A stretch of 64,000 nt of DNA from Rhizomys pruinosus (lineage: Eukaryota > Chordata > Mammalia > Rodentia > Spalacidae). This document shows positions 44,459 to 57,106 of the stretch, piece by piece. The position numbers were made by a program, and so were the translations under genes. Numbering within the stretch: position 1 is the first letter of the stretch; every line of letters starts with the position of its first letter. The DNA lies in assembly GCA_009823505.1 (NCBI GenBank), contig VZQC01005092.1, forward strand, positions 30,905-94,904, written 5' to 3'. The notes beneath the pieces are model-generated. The model made no database searches. It saw only the letters and a list, made by a program, of their open reading frames with translations, and had not been told where the DNA came from.

Positions 44459-45224
44459 GTGTGTGCTCCTTTATGCCTGGAATCATTTCCACGTGGTTCC
44501 TGGTTTCCCATGGCTCGTGTGCTATCATCCTCTCTTGGTAGAGCTCACGCTCCTGCTCCTTCGCTCACCAGCTCTTTCCAGCTTGATCCTCCTTGCTTAT
44601 GGATTTTCCTAACTGCCTGTTCAGCCTGAAATGAAGAAGCTTCAAATAATCCAGAGTCTCTATCTTCAGTTAGAGAACTCCAAATTAGTGGTCCAGGGCT
44701 AGAATCAAGGTGACAGCCGTGTTGTATTCCTTCCAGAGGCTTCAGGGAGAATCTCCTTTTGTAGAAGCCACCCATATTTGCTGACTCCCGACTCTTTCCT
44801 TGTATCGTTCTGATCTCTACTTCTATCTGTACATCACTTACGCACTCCAATTTCCTGCTTTCCTCTCAGAAAAATAAATACCGGCTGCAGCCAAACTAAG
44901 AGTTTCCCATACAAACTAAAGACTGATGTTTTCTTCTCCCTAAAGGGAAGCACTCTAAGTCTTAATGCTCAGATGTGGCCTGAACAGATGCTCATGTTGA
45001 CAAACAGAGGCAGGGACACTGGACACAAAGCTTTTTTAAAAAGTCTTGGTTTGTTGTTTTCATAAAGTATGTCCCTAAAGCTCAAGATTCCACGATGCAG
45101 TAGGCTTGTGCTGGGGAAGTGTGTGGGTGGGGCACCTTCATCTTTATGTACAGTTAAAATTTCCATAGTTTTACATCTTGTGGTTTTGTATAAAGTTTCT
45201 TTTTTTGTCTTGTGCTTTAATTGT
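44459..45224. other. Gene-free stretch
   Basis: Unique sequence. Frames of up to 117 codons at 44545-45380 show no domains; the 117-codon minus frame (44969-45322) partly overlaps the L1-like 3' end. Confidence 0.5.
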
Positions 45225-46110
45225 ATTTTCTGTTGCTTTTTAAATATTTTATTGAAGTTTTGTGATTTCATCCACCATTTCTCAGCCCAATTTACACGCA
45301 TCCCCCCTTCCATGCCCCCCACCCGAGTTCACGCGTTCTGCCATACATGTTGTGGTGGTTTGAAGGAGAGTCCCCCATAGGCTCTAGGTATTCGGACGTT
45401 TGTCTCCAGTTGGTGGCGCTGTTTTTGGAAGGCTTGGGGTGTGTGGCCATGCTGGAGGAAGTGTGTCACTGGGGGCAGGCTCAGTGAGTTTTAACAGGCC
45501 TCGTGGTCTCCAGTTGCTCTCTCTCTGCTTCCTGTGCTCTTTGCGAGATGTGACCCTCGGCTTCCTGCTCCAGATCCAGCCGCCATGCCTCCCACCACAA
45601 TGGACTCTAATTCCCTGGAACCGTCAATTGTAAGCTCAAATAAACTCTTTCTTTTATAAGTTCCTTGGTCATGGTGTTTTATCACAGCAAGAGAAAAGTG
45701 ACTAATACACATGTCTTGCATCTTTTTCTCAGTCTTTTTAAAAAGTTTTTCTATGCAGAGGTTTACTGTTTGGGGCAGAAGTTTACTGTTTCAGTCAGTT
45801 CTTTGACCCAGTCTTTTTGTTGTTGTTGTTTCCTCCAATTTGTGTTGCTCCAAAATATGCGTATATATATGTATGTATATGTGTGTGTGTGTGTGGTGTG
45901 TGTGTATGTGTGTCACACATATACCAAAATCATGTCTGAAAATAAATTATATGTTAATTCCAAAACATGTGTAGGAATTCACATTTTCCCCTTAATTTTA
46001 TATTACTCTAAAATATGCATATCCACCCATATACCAAAATTACACAGTCTGAAAATAAGTGGTAAGTTAATTCTAGAGCCTGTTAAGGGATTCACATTTT
46101 AACAGTACAG
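45225..46110 (-). repeat. L1-like 3' end, interrupted by solo LTR
   Basis: This segment is the reverse complement of 60893-61285 over two blocks (45230-45350 and 45710-46100): TTTTATTGAAGTTTTGTG, CATTTCTCAGCCCAATTTA, TCCTCCAATTTGTGTTGCTC. The sense strand ends in CTTCAATAAA-like sequence, which suggests an L1 3' UTR. The GT/TATG run at 45860-45915 is an internal microsatellite. Confidence 0.6.
45351..45709 (+). mobile_element. Solo LTR-like element with 5-bp TSD
   Basis: It begins TGTGGTGGTTTGAAGGAG and ends AAGTGACTAATACA, with AATAAACTC at 45639-45647. CATGT flanks it (45346-45350 and 45710-45714). The uninterrupted target is visible in the homologous copy near 61165-61180. The 5-bp duplication and TG...CA ends suggest an ERVL-type LTR; I recall similar RMER elements but cannot fix the name. 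Confidence 0.85.
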
Positions 46111-46129
46111 TTGCTTTCAAATAAAAAGA

Positions 46130-46250
46130 AATATAACATTAACATTGCATGCGTGTAAGTACACCCTTGTCATGCAATGCCCAAGGAGTCAGAACAAAGT
46201 GTTGGATCTCCTGGAACTGGAGCTAGCTATCCTGGTGCTAGCATCCACAA
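46130..46250 (-). repeat. B2 SINE fragment
   Basis: TTGTCATGCAATGCCCAAGG, AGTCAGAACAAAGTGTTGGA, TCTCCTGGAACTGGAGCTAG is the reverse complement of the B2 at 46803-47003, so both are one subfamily. Confidence 0.85.
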
Positions 46251-46255
46251 AAGGG

Positions 46256-46450
46256 GGATACCATTCACTGTTTGTTTTTCTGGGACTGTGTTACTTCACT
46301 TAGCATAATGGCTTCTAGTTCCATCCATTTACCTGCAAAGTTCATGATCTTGTCTTTCTTTACTGCTGCATAGAACTCCATTGTGAAGATATACCACATT
46401 TTCTTTATCTACTCATTGGTTGAGGGGCACTTGGGTTGCTTCCAGCTCTT
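46256..46450 (-). repeat. L1 3' portion
   Basis: GGCTTCTAGTTCCATCCATT, then TACCACATTTTCTTTATCTA, then GAGGGGCACTTGGGTTGCTT is the familiar reverse-strand end of mammalian L1. Confidence 0.85.
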
Positions 46451-46640
46451 CGCTTTCTTTTTACATGTATGTATTACCTGCATGTTTGTAAGTACACTAC
46501 ACGTGTGCAACATCCAAAGAAACCAGAAGGTGTTGGATAACCTGGAACTAGAATTACAGAAGGTTACTAGCCACTATGTGAGTCCTCTTAAGAGCAGCAA
46601 GTGTACTTAATGGCCGAGCCATTTCCGCAGCTCATAAAAT
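46451..46640 (-). repeat. B2 SINE, diverged
   Basis: CCTGCATGTTTGTAAGTACA, GAAACCAGAAGGTGTTGGAT and the head AATGGCCGAGCCATTTCCGC in reverse. Confidence 0.8.
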
Positions 46641-46802
46641 TTTATTTGATGGAAGTTTGGCTCTAAGATCGGTTAGATGCCACGGATAGGAGAACTAGGA
46701 ACTAGGACGAGGATCTTGGCTAAAGTTGAGAGTGAGGTAGACAAGCAACCAGAGGCCTGATTGGAACCCCTCTTCTGAACTTGCTATGACAATCTAAACA
46801 TG

Positions 46803-47003
46803 GGGCTGGAGAGATGGCTCAGTGGTTAAGAGCATGACTGCTCTTACAAGGGACCCAGTTTGGTTCCCAGCATCCACAGGATAGCTAGCTCCAGTTCCAG
46901 GAGATCCAACACTTTGTTCTGACTCCTTGGGCATTGCATGACAAGGGTGTACTTACACGCATGCAGCCAATACACTCATACACATAAAATACAAATAATG
47001 AAT
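46803..47003 (+). repeat. B2 SINE
   Basis: GGGCTGGAGAGATGGCTCAG head, CAGCTCCAGTTCCAGGAGAT-like middle and CACTCATACACATAAAATAC tail. Confidence 0.95.
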
Positions 47004-47010
47004 AGAATAT

Positions 47011-47159
47011 CTTTTTGTCCTTTTGAGACAGGGTCTCCCTGTAGCCCCAGCTGTCCTGAAACTCACTCTGTAGACCAGGCTGGCCTTGAACTCACAGAGA
47101 TCCGCCTGCCTCTGCCTCCCCAGCGCTAGGATTAAGGGCGTGCTCCACCACTCCTGGCC
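47011..47159 (-). repeat. B1 SINE with TSD
   Basis: CTTTTTGTCCTTTTGAGACA through GGATTAAGGGCGTGCTCCAC. It sits in the tail of the preceding B2; TAGAATAT flanks it. Confidence 0.95.
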
Positions 47160-47167
47160 TAGAATAT

Positions 47168-48291
47168 TTTTTTAAACATCATTCATTCAGTAATCATTGT
47201 GAAAGACTAGGAATATAAAAATAGGTCAGTCCCAATTCCTACCCTAAAATGCTTCACAGCCTGGATTATGGTCTGCAGCAGGGGACAGCACTTGTGTGTC
47301 CCTAAAAGGAGCTGTAGGGCAAAGAGCATGGTTGCCAGGGGTGAGGCCACCCACTCCTTCCTGCATGGGCTCCCAGTCTTCCCAATTGTCCCCTCCACCT
47401 GTGTCCAGCCTCTGTCTCCTGCCACAATAGGAGGGCTGGGAAGATGCCAAGTCCTGTCTTTGTCCCAGTCTGGGAATGTACTAACTCAGCTGGGACTCAA
47501 ACTTGAGACAATCAGAGGCTTGTGGAGAGCTTGGCAAGAAGATTCCAGAAGGCTTTCTCTTTTCTTTCGTTTTAGCCTTTGAGAGCCACTCTACAATGTT
47601 GTTTTCTTCTTAATTAGAGTTCTCAAACTTGACCTTATTTGAGAAAGTAGAAAAGAAGAAGAATAAAATGTGTGAATTTTTGTTGTGATCCCAGACGACC
47701 AATGAGAATGGGCTCAAATTTTAAAGTAACAAAAACCAAATTAGGGATGCTCAATCAGATAGATGGATGAGCCCCAGACCAAAGGAGAAGGGCTATTTAG
47801 CAAACTAGGGAAGATTTTGTAAGCTGCAGGCCAAGGGTTTTGCAAAAGAACTCATAAAACCATACAATTAAGCTGCCCTCCCTCTTCTGGTGTACATCTC
47901 TTCATACCCTGAATGATTTGAAGCCCGCGTGCTTCAGGATTGCCCTGTTGAAGATTTAGTTTTCAGTTCAAGAAAATACATGTCAGAAAATTGTCCTTCA
48001 GCCTTCTCAGAGGAAAAATAAGAAGGTTTGCTACTGAAAGAACCCAATTTTGTTTTCTCAAAATATACATGCAAATAGGCACTGAAAAAAAATATGGGAA
48101 TGATATAATCAAAATGTTATGAATTATGATACATTGATAGAGGGGCGATAAGGATTTCTGGTCTTTCCCTCCCCCTTGGCCTTTGTTCCTTGCCAAATAA
48201 GTTTTGTGGAATTAAAAAGAAAAAAATTTGAGCTATCCGTAGGGGGGAAAAATCACTTTTCTTGTCTGTGAAAGCAGAATAATCATGCCTC
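47168..48291. other. Gene-free stretch
   Basis: Unique sequence. Overlapping plus and minus frames (at most 104 codons) at 47207-47582 are unlikely to be coding. Nothing else is recognised. Confidence 0.55.

Positions 48292-48337
<46 letters not shown>
48292..48337. repeat. (TA)n microsatellite
   Basis: An uninterrupted TA run of about 22 units. Confidence 0.95.
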
Positions 48338-48338
<1 letters not shown>

Positions 48339-48447
48339 CCCACTACTGGCCTTGTGTAGATTCTGAAACCTGAGAGATGATAACTATACTGTGCTGGCAT
48401 GAATCTATGTTATGTAGTTTAAAACTATCTTTTACAAAAATGAAAGA

Positions 48448-49145
<698 letters not shown>

Positions 49146-49286
49146 CTGGCCAGAATTAATTTATAACGACATTATATTGTTGTTCAATCCGCAGCTGTGT
49201 TTTCCTACCCTCATTCTCTAAGAAGGAAGTGAGCCTGAGTAATTGTGTGGAAAAGGTGAAAACAACATGAATGGATGGGCTGACAA

Positions 49287-49411
49287 GAAGTTCTCTCTTC
49301 TCTCTCTCCTCTCTCTCTCTCTCTCTCTATTTTTGTTCTCTCTGTATAGTGTCTAGTTGTGTGATTGTGTGTTTGTCTCCTCTGTATATGTGTGTCTGTG
49401 TGTGTCACTGT
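49287..49411. repeat. CT-rich then GT-rich low complexity
   Basis: CTCTCT runs (49287-49328), then GTGTGTTTG and TGTGTCTGTGTGTG words to about 49411. Confidence 0.85.
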
Positions 49412-50842
49412 TGGGCCGTGCATGAAGAAGCAGAAGTAAATATTTATAATTCAAGCATTTCAAGAGAAGTGGACTGACCAGGTTGCTATGAGTCCAGCTG
49501 TGGAGGGTACCTGATGACTGTGTAGGGTCAAGTCCTCTGATACAATTGCTTTAGGATGTTGGGTATACTGATGTCTGTTATTTGGCACAGACTGTGTGAT
49601 TTTATATATGTCACAGTTCAATCTTCATCTCTAGGGAATATCTAGGGGATCATCATTTGACTATTGGAGACTTCCTACTGTAGAAATGCTCAGCTGAAAC
49701 CCCACCACCTTCCAGAGGAGGCGACTGCAAGCCTACCAATGATGGTGCTTCAATCAATGTCAGAGCTGTTCCCTGTAATTCCTCTATGGGTTTTCATCGG
49801 TGAAACTAGTGACCTGTTACAGAGCAGAAGGAAGGTGTGGAAAGGGCTGTCTCCACATCTGTAGCAGACACTGTCAGCATGCCATCAATGTCCCTTTGTC
49901 CTTATACTTTTGGTATATCAGCTCTCTGCCAAATGCTAGAAGATACATCGCCTAGCCTATAGGATTTCTTTTGTCATATAGAGCCTATTTTGTTGCTTGT
50001 GTGGCCAGCCCAAATTGCCAGGAATCCTATTCCTTTGGACTATCCCTCAATAAATAGCTAACCAGCATTGGTACATAAATGCCCCCAGCTTCCTCAGGTC
50101 TCATATGGGAAAACTTAGAAGTGTATCTTTGATGCTGGCTCCCAGCATTTTTCCTATAGAGTTCAGTGGAAATTGCCAACAGTGCTACACCTAATGACAC
50201 TCCTTTGACTGACTGGCTTTCCTGGGATTCACTTATTTCCTTCTTCTGGTTCCTTCCTCTCCTAATTGAATGACATGTATTTAAACCCTGGCTTATAGGA
50301 AAACCCAAGTGGAGACATGACTGAAAATAACAGGCTAGCAAGGCTGGAAAGCCAGATCTACATGCAGCCTTAGGCTAAACCTCTAAATGCTCTTGTGTCC
50401 AGCCTTGAAGAGAAGAGTTCTTCCAATTTCAAGACTCAAGAATTTGGTCTCTGGAAGTTTGAAATTGGACTCGAGTGAACATTCTAGGCCATTGAAGCAC
50501 CTGAAAGAACAGAGACCAGGGTGGGGAGATTCCCAAGCCTACAGCTTGTGGTTTCTGTGCTTTCCTTAAACAATTAATAAATGTCCATGCAAATGATAGA
50601 ACATGTTCTTAGATTCCATTGGTGGGTTGTAGGAAGAATAGCTAATAGTTGTCTATCTCAAAGGTTTTGGTGGTCATAACTGTCTATCAAAAGAACTTAG
50701 AATCTGCCACTGGCATAGCTTATTTTGTAATGCAGGGGAACTCTCAGTAAACACCAAGAGTGGTGGCTTTAAGAGCCTGGGCAAAGGACTCTGGTTTTGC
50801 CTGTGCCTAATAGCCAGAGCAGCTTCCAGGAGCCTTTGTGTA
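49412..50842. other. Unassigned gene-free stretch
   Basis: No SINE, LTR or LINE is recognised in 1.4 kb. A 104-codon minus frame (50027-50341) has no motif. The even texture suggests either unique sequence or an ERV interior I cannot identify. Confidence 0.4.
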
Positions 50843-50992
50843 GGGCTGGAGATGGCTCAGTGGCTAAGAGAGCTTGTTGCTCTTCCAGAGTGTAGTTCCC
50901 AGCACTACACCAAGCCAGTAACTCCAGCTCCAGGGAACCTGATGCCCCACATACACACGAATAAAAATAAAATAAATCTCAAAAATAGCCTA
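50843..50992 (+). repeat. B2/B3 SINE, short
   Basis: GGGCTGGAGATGGCTCAGTG, then TAACTCCAGCTCCAGGGAAC, then AATAAAAATAAAATAAATC. Confidence 0.88.
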
Positions 50993-51565
50993 TGTGGACA
51001 TTAACAAGAAATATATTTGTATACTAGCAGTGACATTATGTACTGACCACACCCCTAGGTTTCTGCTTCAGATGTCTGGACTGCATGCGGTACTCAAACC
51101 TTTGCAGTGAGGATAGAGTGAAGAGGAAGGGATATGGAATTTTCTGCCACCTCAGAGCACATTAGTTTATACATAGTAGAATAAAATGAAATTCACTACT
51201 TTATTTGTATTTCACATCTTACGAAGATTCACATTTGTCTACATTTTGTACACTCTTAATGACATCTATATTACATCCTGAGTTCCTAGATTTTCTAAAA
51301 TGTCCATTGATTTAAACTGTTCTCAGACCTGTCATCTTTACCCTACACCAAGTGTCTGTCAAGTCTATGAGCTCTACATAATGCCAAGTGTCAGTTATCT
51401 CTGGCTGGATCCTGCCATACCTGGCCACCTCAAACCCCGCCTTCTATTCTCCTCAGGTATACCAGAATGATCTTTCAAAAACCCAGCTTTGAGCATCTTA
51501 GGCTATGAATATAAAAATCCTCTTCCCTAAGCTTACGTGTTGAAGGCTAGGTGCCATATTGGGAA
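50993..51565. other. Gene-free stretch, possible L2 piece
   Basis: 51400-51490 (CCAGAATGATCTTTCAAAAA after CTATTCTCCTCAGG-type text) resembles plus-strand L2. The remainder is unassigned. Confidence 0.35.
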
Positions 51566-52048
51566 GAGGTGTAAATATTAAGAGGCGGGCCTACCTGGAG
51601 GAGGTGTAAACATTAGGAGGCGGGCCTACCTGGAGGAGGTGCAGACATTAGGAGGCGGGCCTAACTGGAGGAGGTGCAGACATTAGGAGGCGGGCCTAGC
51701 TGGAGGAGGTGCAGACATTAGGAGGCGGGCCTACCTGGAGGAGGTGCAGACATTAGGAGGCGGGCCTACCTGGAGGAGGTGCAGACATTAGGAGGTGGGC
51801 CTAGCTGCAGGAGATGCAGACATTAGGAGGTGGGCCTACCTGGAGGAGGTGTAGACATTAGGAGGTGGGCCTAGCTGGAGGAGGTGCAGACATTAGGAGG
51901 CAGGCCTAGCTGGAGGAGGTGTAGACATTAGGAGGCGGGCCTAGCTGGAGGAGGTGCAGACATTAGGAGGCGGGCCTAGCTGCAGGAGGTGTAGACATTA
52001 GGCCTAGCTGCAGGAGGTGTAGACATTAGGAGGTGGGCCTAGCTGGCG
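51566..52048. repeat. 35-bp minisatellite, about 14 units
   Basis: The unit GGAGGCGGGCCTACCTGGAG, then GAGGTGCAGACATTA recurs about 14 times with small variants (CGGGC/TGGGC, TACC/TAGC, CAGAC/TAGAC). One unit near 51995 is shortened. It is GC-rich with Sp1-like GGGCGG-type words on one strand. Confidence 0.97.
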
Positions 52049-52274
52049 GAGGCTGGTCACAAAAGGATGTGCATACAAAGGTTTTCCTAGGTCCTAGTCC
52101 CTTTCCCCTCCCTCTCTGCTTTCTGTCCACCCCAAGGTTAGTAGCCACTGTACATGCTTAGCTTATCATTGTGTCCTGAATCACCATGGGTCCAGAATCA
52201 ACAGAGCTAAGGACTGTAGATCACAACCTCACAGACCAAAATGAATATTTTGTCTTTTACATTGTTTTTCCCAG

Positions 52275-52500
52275 ACACTGCTTCAGTTTGGTTTCTCTGT
52301 TGATGGGATAACCACCATGTCCAAAAACCAGCCTGGAGAAGAAGGAGTTTATTTCATCTTACAAATCCCAGGTCGCAATCCATCATTGAAGGAAGTCAGG
52401 CTTGGAGCACACAGCAGGAACATGGAGGCAGGAACCAAAGCGGAGACCGTGGAGGAATGCTGCTTCCTGGCCTGCACCCCTTGGCTTGCTCAGCTTCCTT
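52275..52500 (+). repeat. Common rodent interspersed repeat, first half
   Basis: AAGGAGTTTATTTCATCTTA, TCATTGAAGGAAGTCAGGCT, GGAATGCTGCTTCCTGGCCT, CTTGGCTTGCTCAGCTTCC matches a widespread rodent repeat of uncertain name. The second half appears at 53595-53750, so it has been split by an insertion. Confidence 0.75.
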
Positions 52501-52689
52501 TTCTTTTTTTTTTTTTTTCTTTTTTTTCTTCTTTTTTTTTTTCATTTTTAACAATAAGTAATAATTTATGAGTACAAGCATCCTTCATGTAAAACCAATT
52601 TGCAAGCAGTTGTGCTCAAACCCGCACAGCCCACGGGTCCCACCATCCAGCTGGGCGGTTTGCATGTTCAATCAAGTTGATCAAATGAG

Positions 52690-53545
52690 TGTCCAGTCTA
52701 TATTGCTGTAGTTTCACCATTCACCCCAATTGCAGCCCTTACATTCTACCATGGCCCCTCTTCCGCAGATTGTTCCCTAGGCTTAGAAAAGGGGCACAGG
52801 TGGATGAGAGGCAAAAGAGTCTACTTTCTCTGGAGCTGTCGTTTTGGACTCTGGTCAATTCTGGCTGTTTCCTTTCATGGGCTGACAGTTTGTCCAGGAA
52901 TAACCTTTCAATCCTACTAATGAAGCACAATCAATTAGATATATAGGTATTTAAACACTACTAATTGTTATGGTAGGTTACTTTGGTATAGACACAAATG
53001 TTTGGATGGTATGTTAATCCATGAATTATGTTTTTTCTGTAAAATATGACAGGGTCTTACTGTGGCTTATATCATCTCCTAACCACTAGAGGATGTAAGC
53101 TTGTGGCATCAGCTGTGGGTTATTCCTCCAAGGAGAGAGCCAATAGCCAATTAGATTTGGGATATACAAGCATATGACTGCCACTGCTGCACAGTATTTC
53201 CAGTGAAGGCAGGTGAGGTGTAGCTGGTACCGACAGAGGAGTCTTGTTTGACTCAAGGAGACCTACATTTGCTTTATTGGTTTAGTGGCCTTTGGTAACA
53301 CTCTCTGGTATTCCAGAGACCAACTGTATACTTGCAAGTGTGGTCTCAATACATCTTTCCCATGCTTACATCAGGTCTTCAACAGCAGGGCCTTATCACC
53401 TCTCTTCTTGCAGGTATCCCAGGTTACAGGCAAGAAGCCTTTACCTTTTGGGGGGGCTTGGATCCCCTGGCCAACATCTCCTTGGTAGGATAATCCATTG
53501 CTGATATCAGAGCTCTCCTGTATTCATATATTTTGCTTAAATGCA
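52690..53545 (-). mobile_element. Fragment of the palindrome-1 ERV family
   Basis: It is collinear with 12845-13710 inside the ERV: GTCTATATTG, CAATTAGATA, CTAGGAACATAAGCTT-like text, GACAGAGGAGTCTTG and GGGCTTGGATCCCC, then CCAACATCTCCTTGG occur in the same order and spacing. No open frame. T-rich sequence at 52500-52545 marks the left junction. It represents the 3' part of the family's interior, without an LTR that I can see. Confidence 0.8.
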
Positions 53546-53594
53546 CAGCTTAAGGAGACTTTAGTATTATATTTGGTTCTGAATAGAGAAGCTT

Positions 53595-53750
53595 CCTTTT
53601 CTTATACAGCCCAGACTGGCCTGCTTAAGGATGGGACCACTCACAGTGGACTGCTCCTGCCTACATTAATCAGCTCTTAAGAAAACGCCTCAGACACATG
53701 GCCAAGGTGTCTCTAATTTGTGTCAAATTGACAAAAATCTAACCACAGCT
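53595..53750 (+). repeat. Common rodent interspersed repeat, second half
   Basis: GGATGGGACCACTCACAGTG, AATCAGCTCTTAAGAAAACG, TGTGTCAAATTGACAAAAAT completes the element begun at 52275. Confidence 0.7.
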
Positions 53751-54199
53751 GGGGAAGTCCAACACAGAGCACAGGATGGTTTCCAATGTCTTGTCACCAC
53801 TCTAAGGGACAGAACTGAATCCTATAAGATACTTCCAGAAGTGGCCTTTATTGACTCTCCTAAGCATCTTTATGTCCATCATACCCTCTGGTTCCCAGAC
53901 ACACTAGCTGTATCTTTTTGTTATTTTTTTTCCTGCTTCTTCAATGGAGTACTACAGACTTAAAATTTTTAAAGATCAACTTATTTTTCACAACTCTGGA
54001 GTCTGGGAAGTCCAAAGTCAATGTGATCCACATGGTGAGGGCCTTTTTAGTGCTATGAAATAATGGAAGTTATTATTTGATGAAAACATGGGTGATAGTG
54101 AGCTTTCTCACACCCCTTCAGAACTAACCTACTTTCAGGATAAGGATTTTAGTTCATTGACAAGGACAGCATTCCTGTAACCCAATCACCTCTTTTTCA
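53751..54199. other. Gene-free stretch
   Basis: Nothing recognised. Confidence 0.55.
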
Positions 54200-54420
54200 A
54201 AAGCTTTTTTTTATATTTTAATTATGTGTATGGTGTATATGTGTGGGGGAGCAGAGAGGTATGTGCACATAGGTGCAGGTGCCTGCAGAGGTCAGTGGCA
54301 TCAAATTCCCTGGAGATGGACTTATAGGTGGTTATGAGCATGCGATGTGGGTGCTGGGAACCAAGCTCAGGTCTTCTGCCTGTGTATTTTTTTTTAAGAG
54401 CCAGGCTCCCTGTCCACAGT
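54200..54420 (-). repeat. B2/B3-type SINE, old
   Basis: TGCAGGTGCCTGCAGAGGTC, CTGGAGATGGACTTATAGGT and GTGGGTGCTGGGAACCAAGC is a reverse B2-like body; the head end is degenerate. Confidence 0.8.
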
Positions 54421-54589
54421 GATCTCCCCCGCCTTGCACACTTTCTTCATCAGAATATTCTCATTATTCCTTAAATTATCAGGCCAAAGCCTCTTCATCA
54501 GGAAACCTATTTCAGGCACATCATCACTCCCCAGGTTGGATGAAGACTCTGAGTCACTCTGGTAGAGTGAAAAAAAATCAAACCTTCAA

Positions 54590-55015
54590 AAAATATCTTA
54601 ATTACTGGAGCCTGTAGGTGTTACTTTATATGGCAAAGACTTTGCAGATGAGATTAAATTAATGATCTTGACATGAGAAGATTGTCCTGCTTATCCAGAT
54701 GGTCTCTATATGTAATTAAATGTATCTTTTTCAAAAGGAGCCAGAGGGGACTGTAGTGCTCACCGAGTAGAAGCCCAAGTGAAGGGAGTGGAAGAGAGGC
54801 TTCAAGGTTCTGGCCTTAAAGACTGGAGTGATATGACCACACACCACTGAAGGTCAATGATCACCAGGAGCCAAAGGGGGAAAAAGGAACAAGGACAGCC
54901 TAGTGATGTTGATTTTGGAATTGTAGACTTTGGAACTAGAATGAATCAATACCTTCTTCTTAAAACTTTCAAGTTTGTAGTAATTTGTTACAGCAATCTC
55001 GGGAAAGGAACACAT
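54590..55015 (+). repeat. Ancient LTR (MaLR/MLT-like)
   Basis: ATGGCAAAGACTTTGCAGAT, GAGATTAAATTAATGATCTT, AAAGACTGGAGTGATATGAC, then GTAATTTGTTACAGCAATCT follow the order of an ancient MaLR-like LTR. Name uncertain. Confidence 0.6.
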
Positions 55016-55986
55016 TTACATAGCAGGCACCACACTTTATTACACATTAGTGTTACTATTTTATTGATGTCTGTCAGGGTTCTTAGCCTTAGGTATATAG
55101 ATCATAAAATTAAAAACATCCACTAATTTGAATAATAATGTTCAAAATACTAATTACATTTAGTTTTTATTATGTCTTGCTAAAATTAAGTCTTCCTTCT
55201 ATTAAACATATAGATAATAAGCCTTGGTAGAATTGTACCTGTGACTTTGTTACTAAGACACCGCAGAGATTTTTCATAATACAGCTTTTGTAAATGTCTC
55301 ACTGTGCTATTTTTACTCATCCTTATATGAAATTAATTAAGCTCACCATGAGATCTTATCATTTAATATATGAATAAAGAAACATTAATATATCAGAAAT
55401 ACATTAAAATACCACAGTAACTGGTACGATATTAGTTTCCTTTATGAGTTTAGGCATCTTACGCTTCTCATATTTGAAAACATGATTCTGAGAAAAGATT
55501 CAGAAACCTTACTAAATGTCAGACAGTGTATGGCATGGCAAAGATTAAGGGCTCTGCACTGAAGTCAACCTCCAGAAAGACAGGGAGCCTCTGTACCCAC
55601 CATCACATCTTAAACATTGACAAATACATTCTCTCTGTGTAGTAGGAGTTCAATAAAGATTTATTTGATAAATACATGAATTAATGACTGACTTATCAGA
55701 AACCTGTCAGGACAGGGCAGAGAAAGTGATACCAAGAGCTGATTGTTTTACCAAGAACTCAACACAGAGAGAAGAACAGCCATGCAGGTGTGTCCAACCT
55801 GTGGCCCATGGGGAGAGTGCTGCCGCACACAGCCCAGGATCCTAGGAGTGTGGCCCATCAGAAAATCACCGTTACCCCAAACATTATGAGAGCTTTTGTT
55901 ATTTTTTTCTGACTTGACTCTACAGTTCTTGAATATGAACTTTGTAGATGACAATATCTTGGCCTAATGTAAAACAGTTGGACATG
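55016..55986. other. AT-rich gene-free stretch
   Basis: Unique AT-rich sequence; no element recognised. Confidence 0.55.
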
Positions 55987-56191
55987 GGCTAGAGAGATGC
56001 TCAGTAGTTAAGAGCACTTGCTGCTCTTACAGAGGACCTGGATTCTGCTTCCAGGACCCACATGGCAGTTTGTAACTCCAGTTCTAGGGGATCTGACACC
56101 CTCTTCTGGTCTCCAAGGGCATTGCATGCATGGGTGCACTTATGCAGGCAAAATAATCAGAAGCCTAAAATAAAAATAAATCTTAAAATCA
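55987..56191 (+). repeat. B2 SINE, standard form, with TSD
   Basis: GGGCTAGAGAGATGCTCAGT, GTAACTCCAGTTCTAGGGGA, CACCCTCTTCTGGTCTCC, AAATAAAAATAAATC. AGTTGGACATG flanks it. It lacks the internal duplication of the extended subfamily. Confidence 0.95.
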
Positions 56192-56449
56192 AGTTGGACA
56201 TGCTTGATAGAGTTTCTACTGAGAGGTTTGTTGCTGTTCCTTAGTCAGTGGCCCAATACAGTCTACTTGTTTTGAAGAAGTTTGTCATCTTTGATCCACT
56301 CAACAATTCCTCACATTCTCAAAAAAAAAAGAAACTTTAATCTAGTCCTTCAATGTTCTAATTATTAATTGCTACCTATTATAACCTGGTGACATCAAGA
56401 ACAATATTGTTATGCTCATGAATTCTGCTGGTTAAGATTTCAGATACAG
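56192..56449. other. Gene-free stretch
   Basis: Nothing recognised apart from a short A run at 56322-56331. Confidence 0.5.
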
Positions 56450-56632
56450 GGCTGCAGAAGATGCAGGTTAGATTTCAAGCACCGACATGGCAGCTAACAA
56501 CCATCTAAAACTCCAGTACCAGGAGAACTGATGCCCTCTTCTGTCCTCTGCAAGCCCTGCATGACATGGGTGTGCTTATATACATGCAGGCATAACACTC
56601 ATACACATAAAATAAAAAAATAAATAATTTTT
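56450..56632 (+). repeat. B2 SINE, head decayed
   Basis: CACCGACATGGCAGCTAACA, AAAACTCCAGTACCAGGAGA, GATGCCCTCTTCTGTCCTCT, CACTCATACACATAAAATAA. Confidence 0.88.
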
Positions 56633-57106
56633 TAATTAAAAGTTTTCACGTATGGACAGTATAGTTTACTCTACAGGGTTCCTGTTTCACAATGTATCTC
56701 TGGTACAGAGACTTAAGTGACTAGAAGAATCCATGGCTGAGAAATGGAATGAGAACAAGGATCTTCCTTTATTAATGTACCTAGGGCCTAGGATAAGTTG
56801 ATTTAAAGGCTGGGCTTCCCTGTCGTAGTTGGCGAGAACATCTATCTATATAAGGCCTCCTCTGGCTGCTTGGGCTTCTCTTGGTATAACAGCTGGCTTC
56901 TGAAAGAAATGTCCTCAGAGAAACTACCCAGCGAATAAGCATTTCAAGAGACATGGAGGAGTCTGCATTATATTTAATGGCCTGTCATCAAAATTCCCCT
57001 ACATGACATATTTCTGCTATACTCTTGGTCAAGGTAGTCCCAAGCCTACCTGATTCATGAGGAAGGGAACCAGATCTCCACTTGTAAAGAAGAATTTAAA
57101 AGTTTT

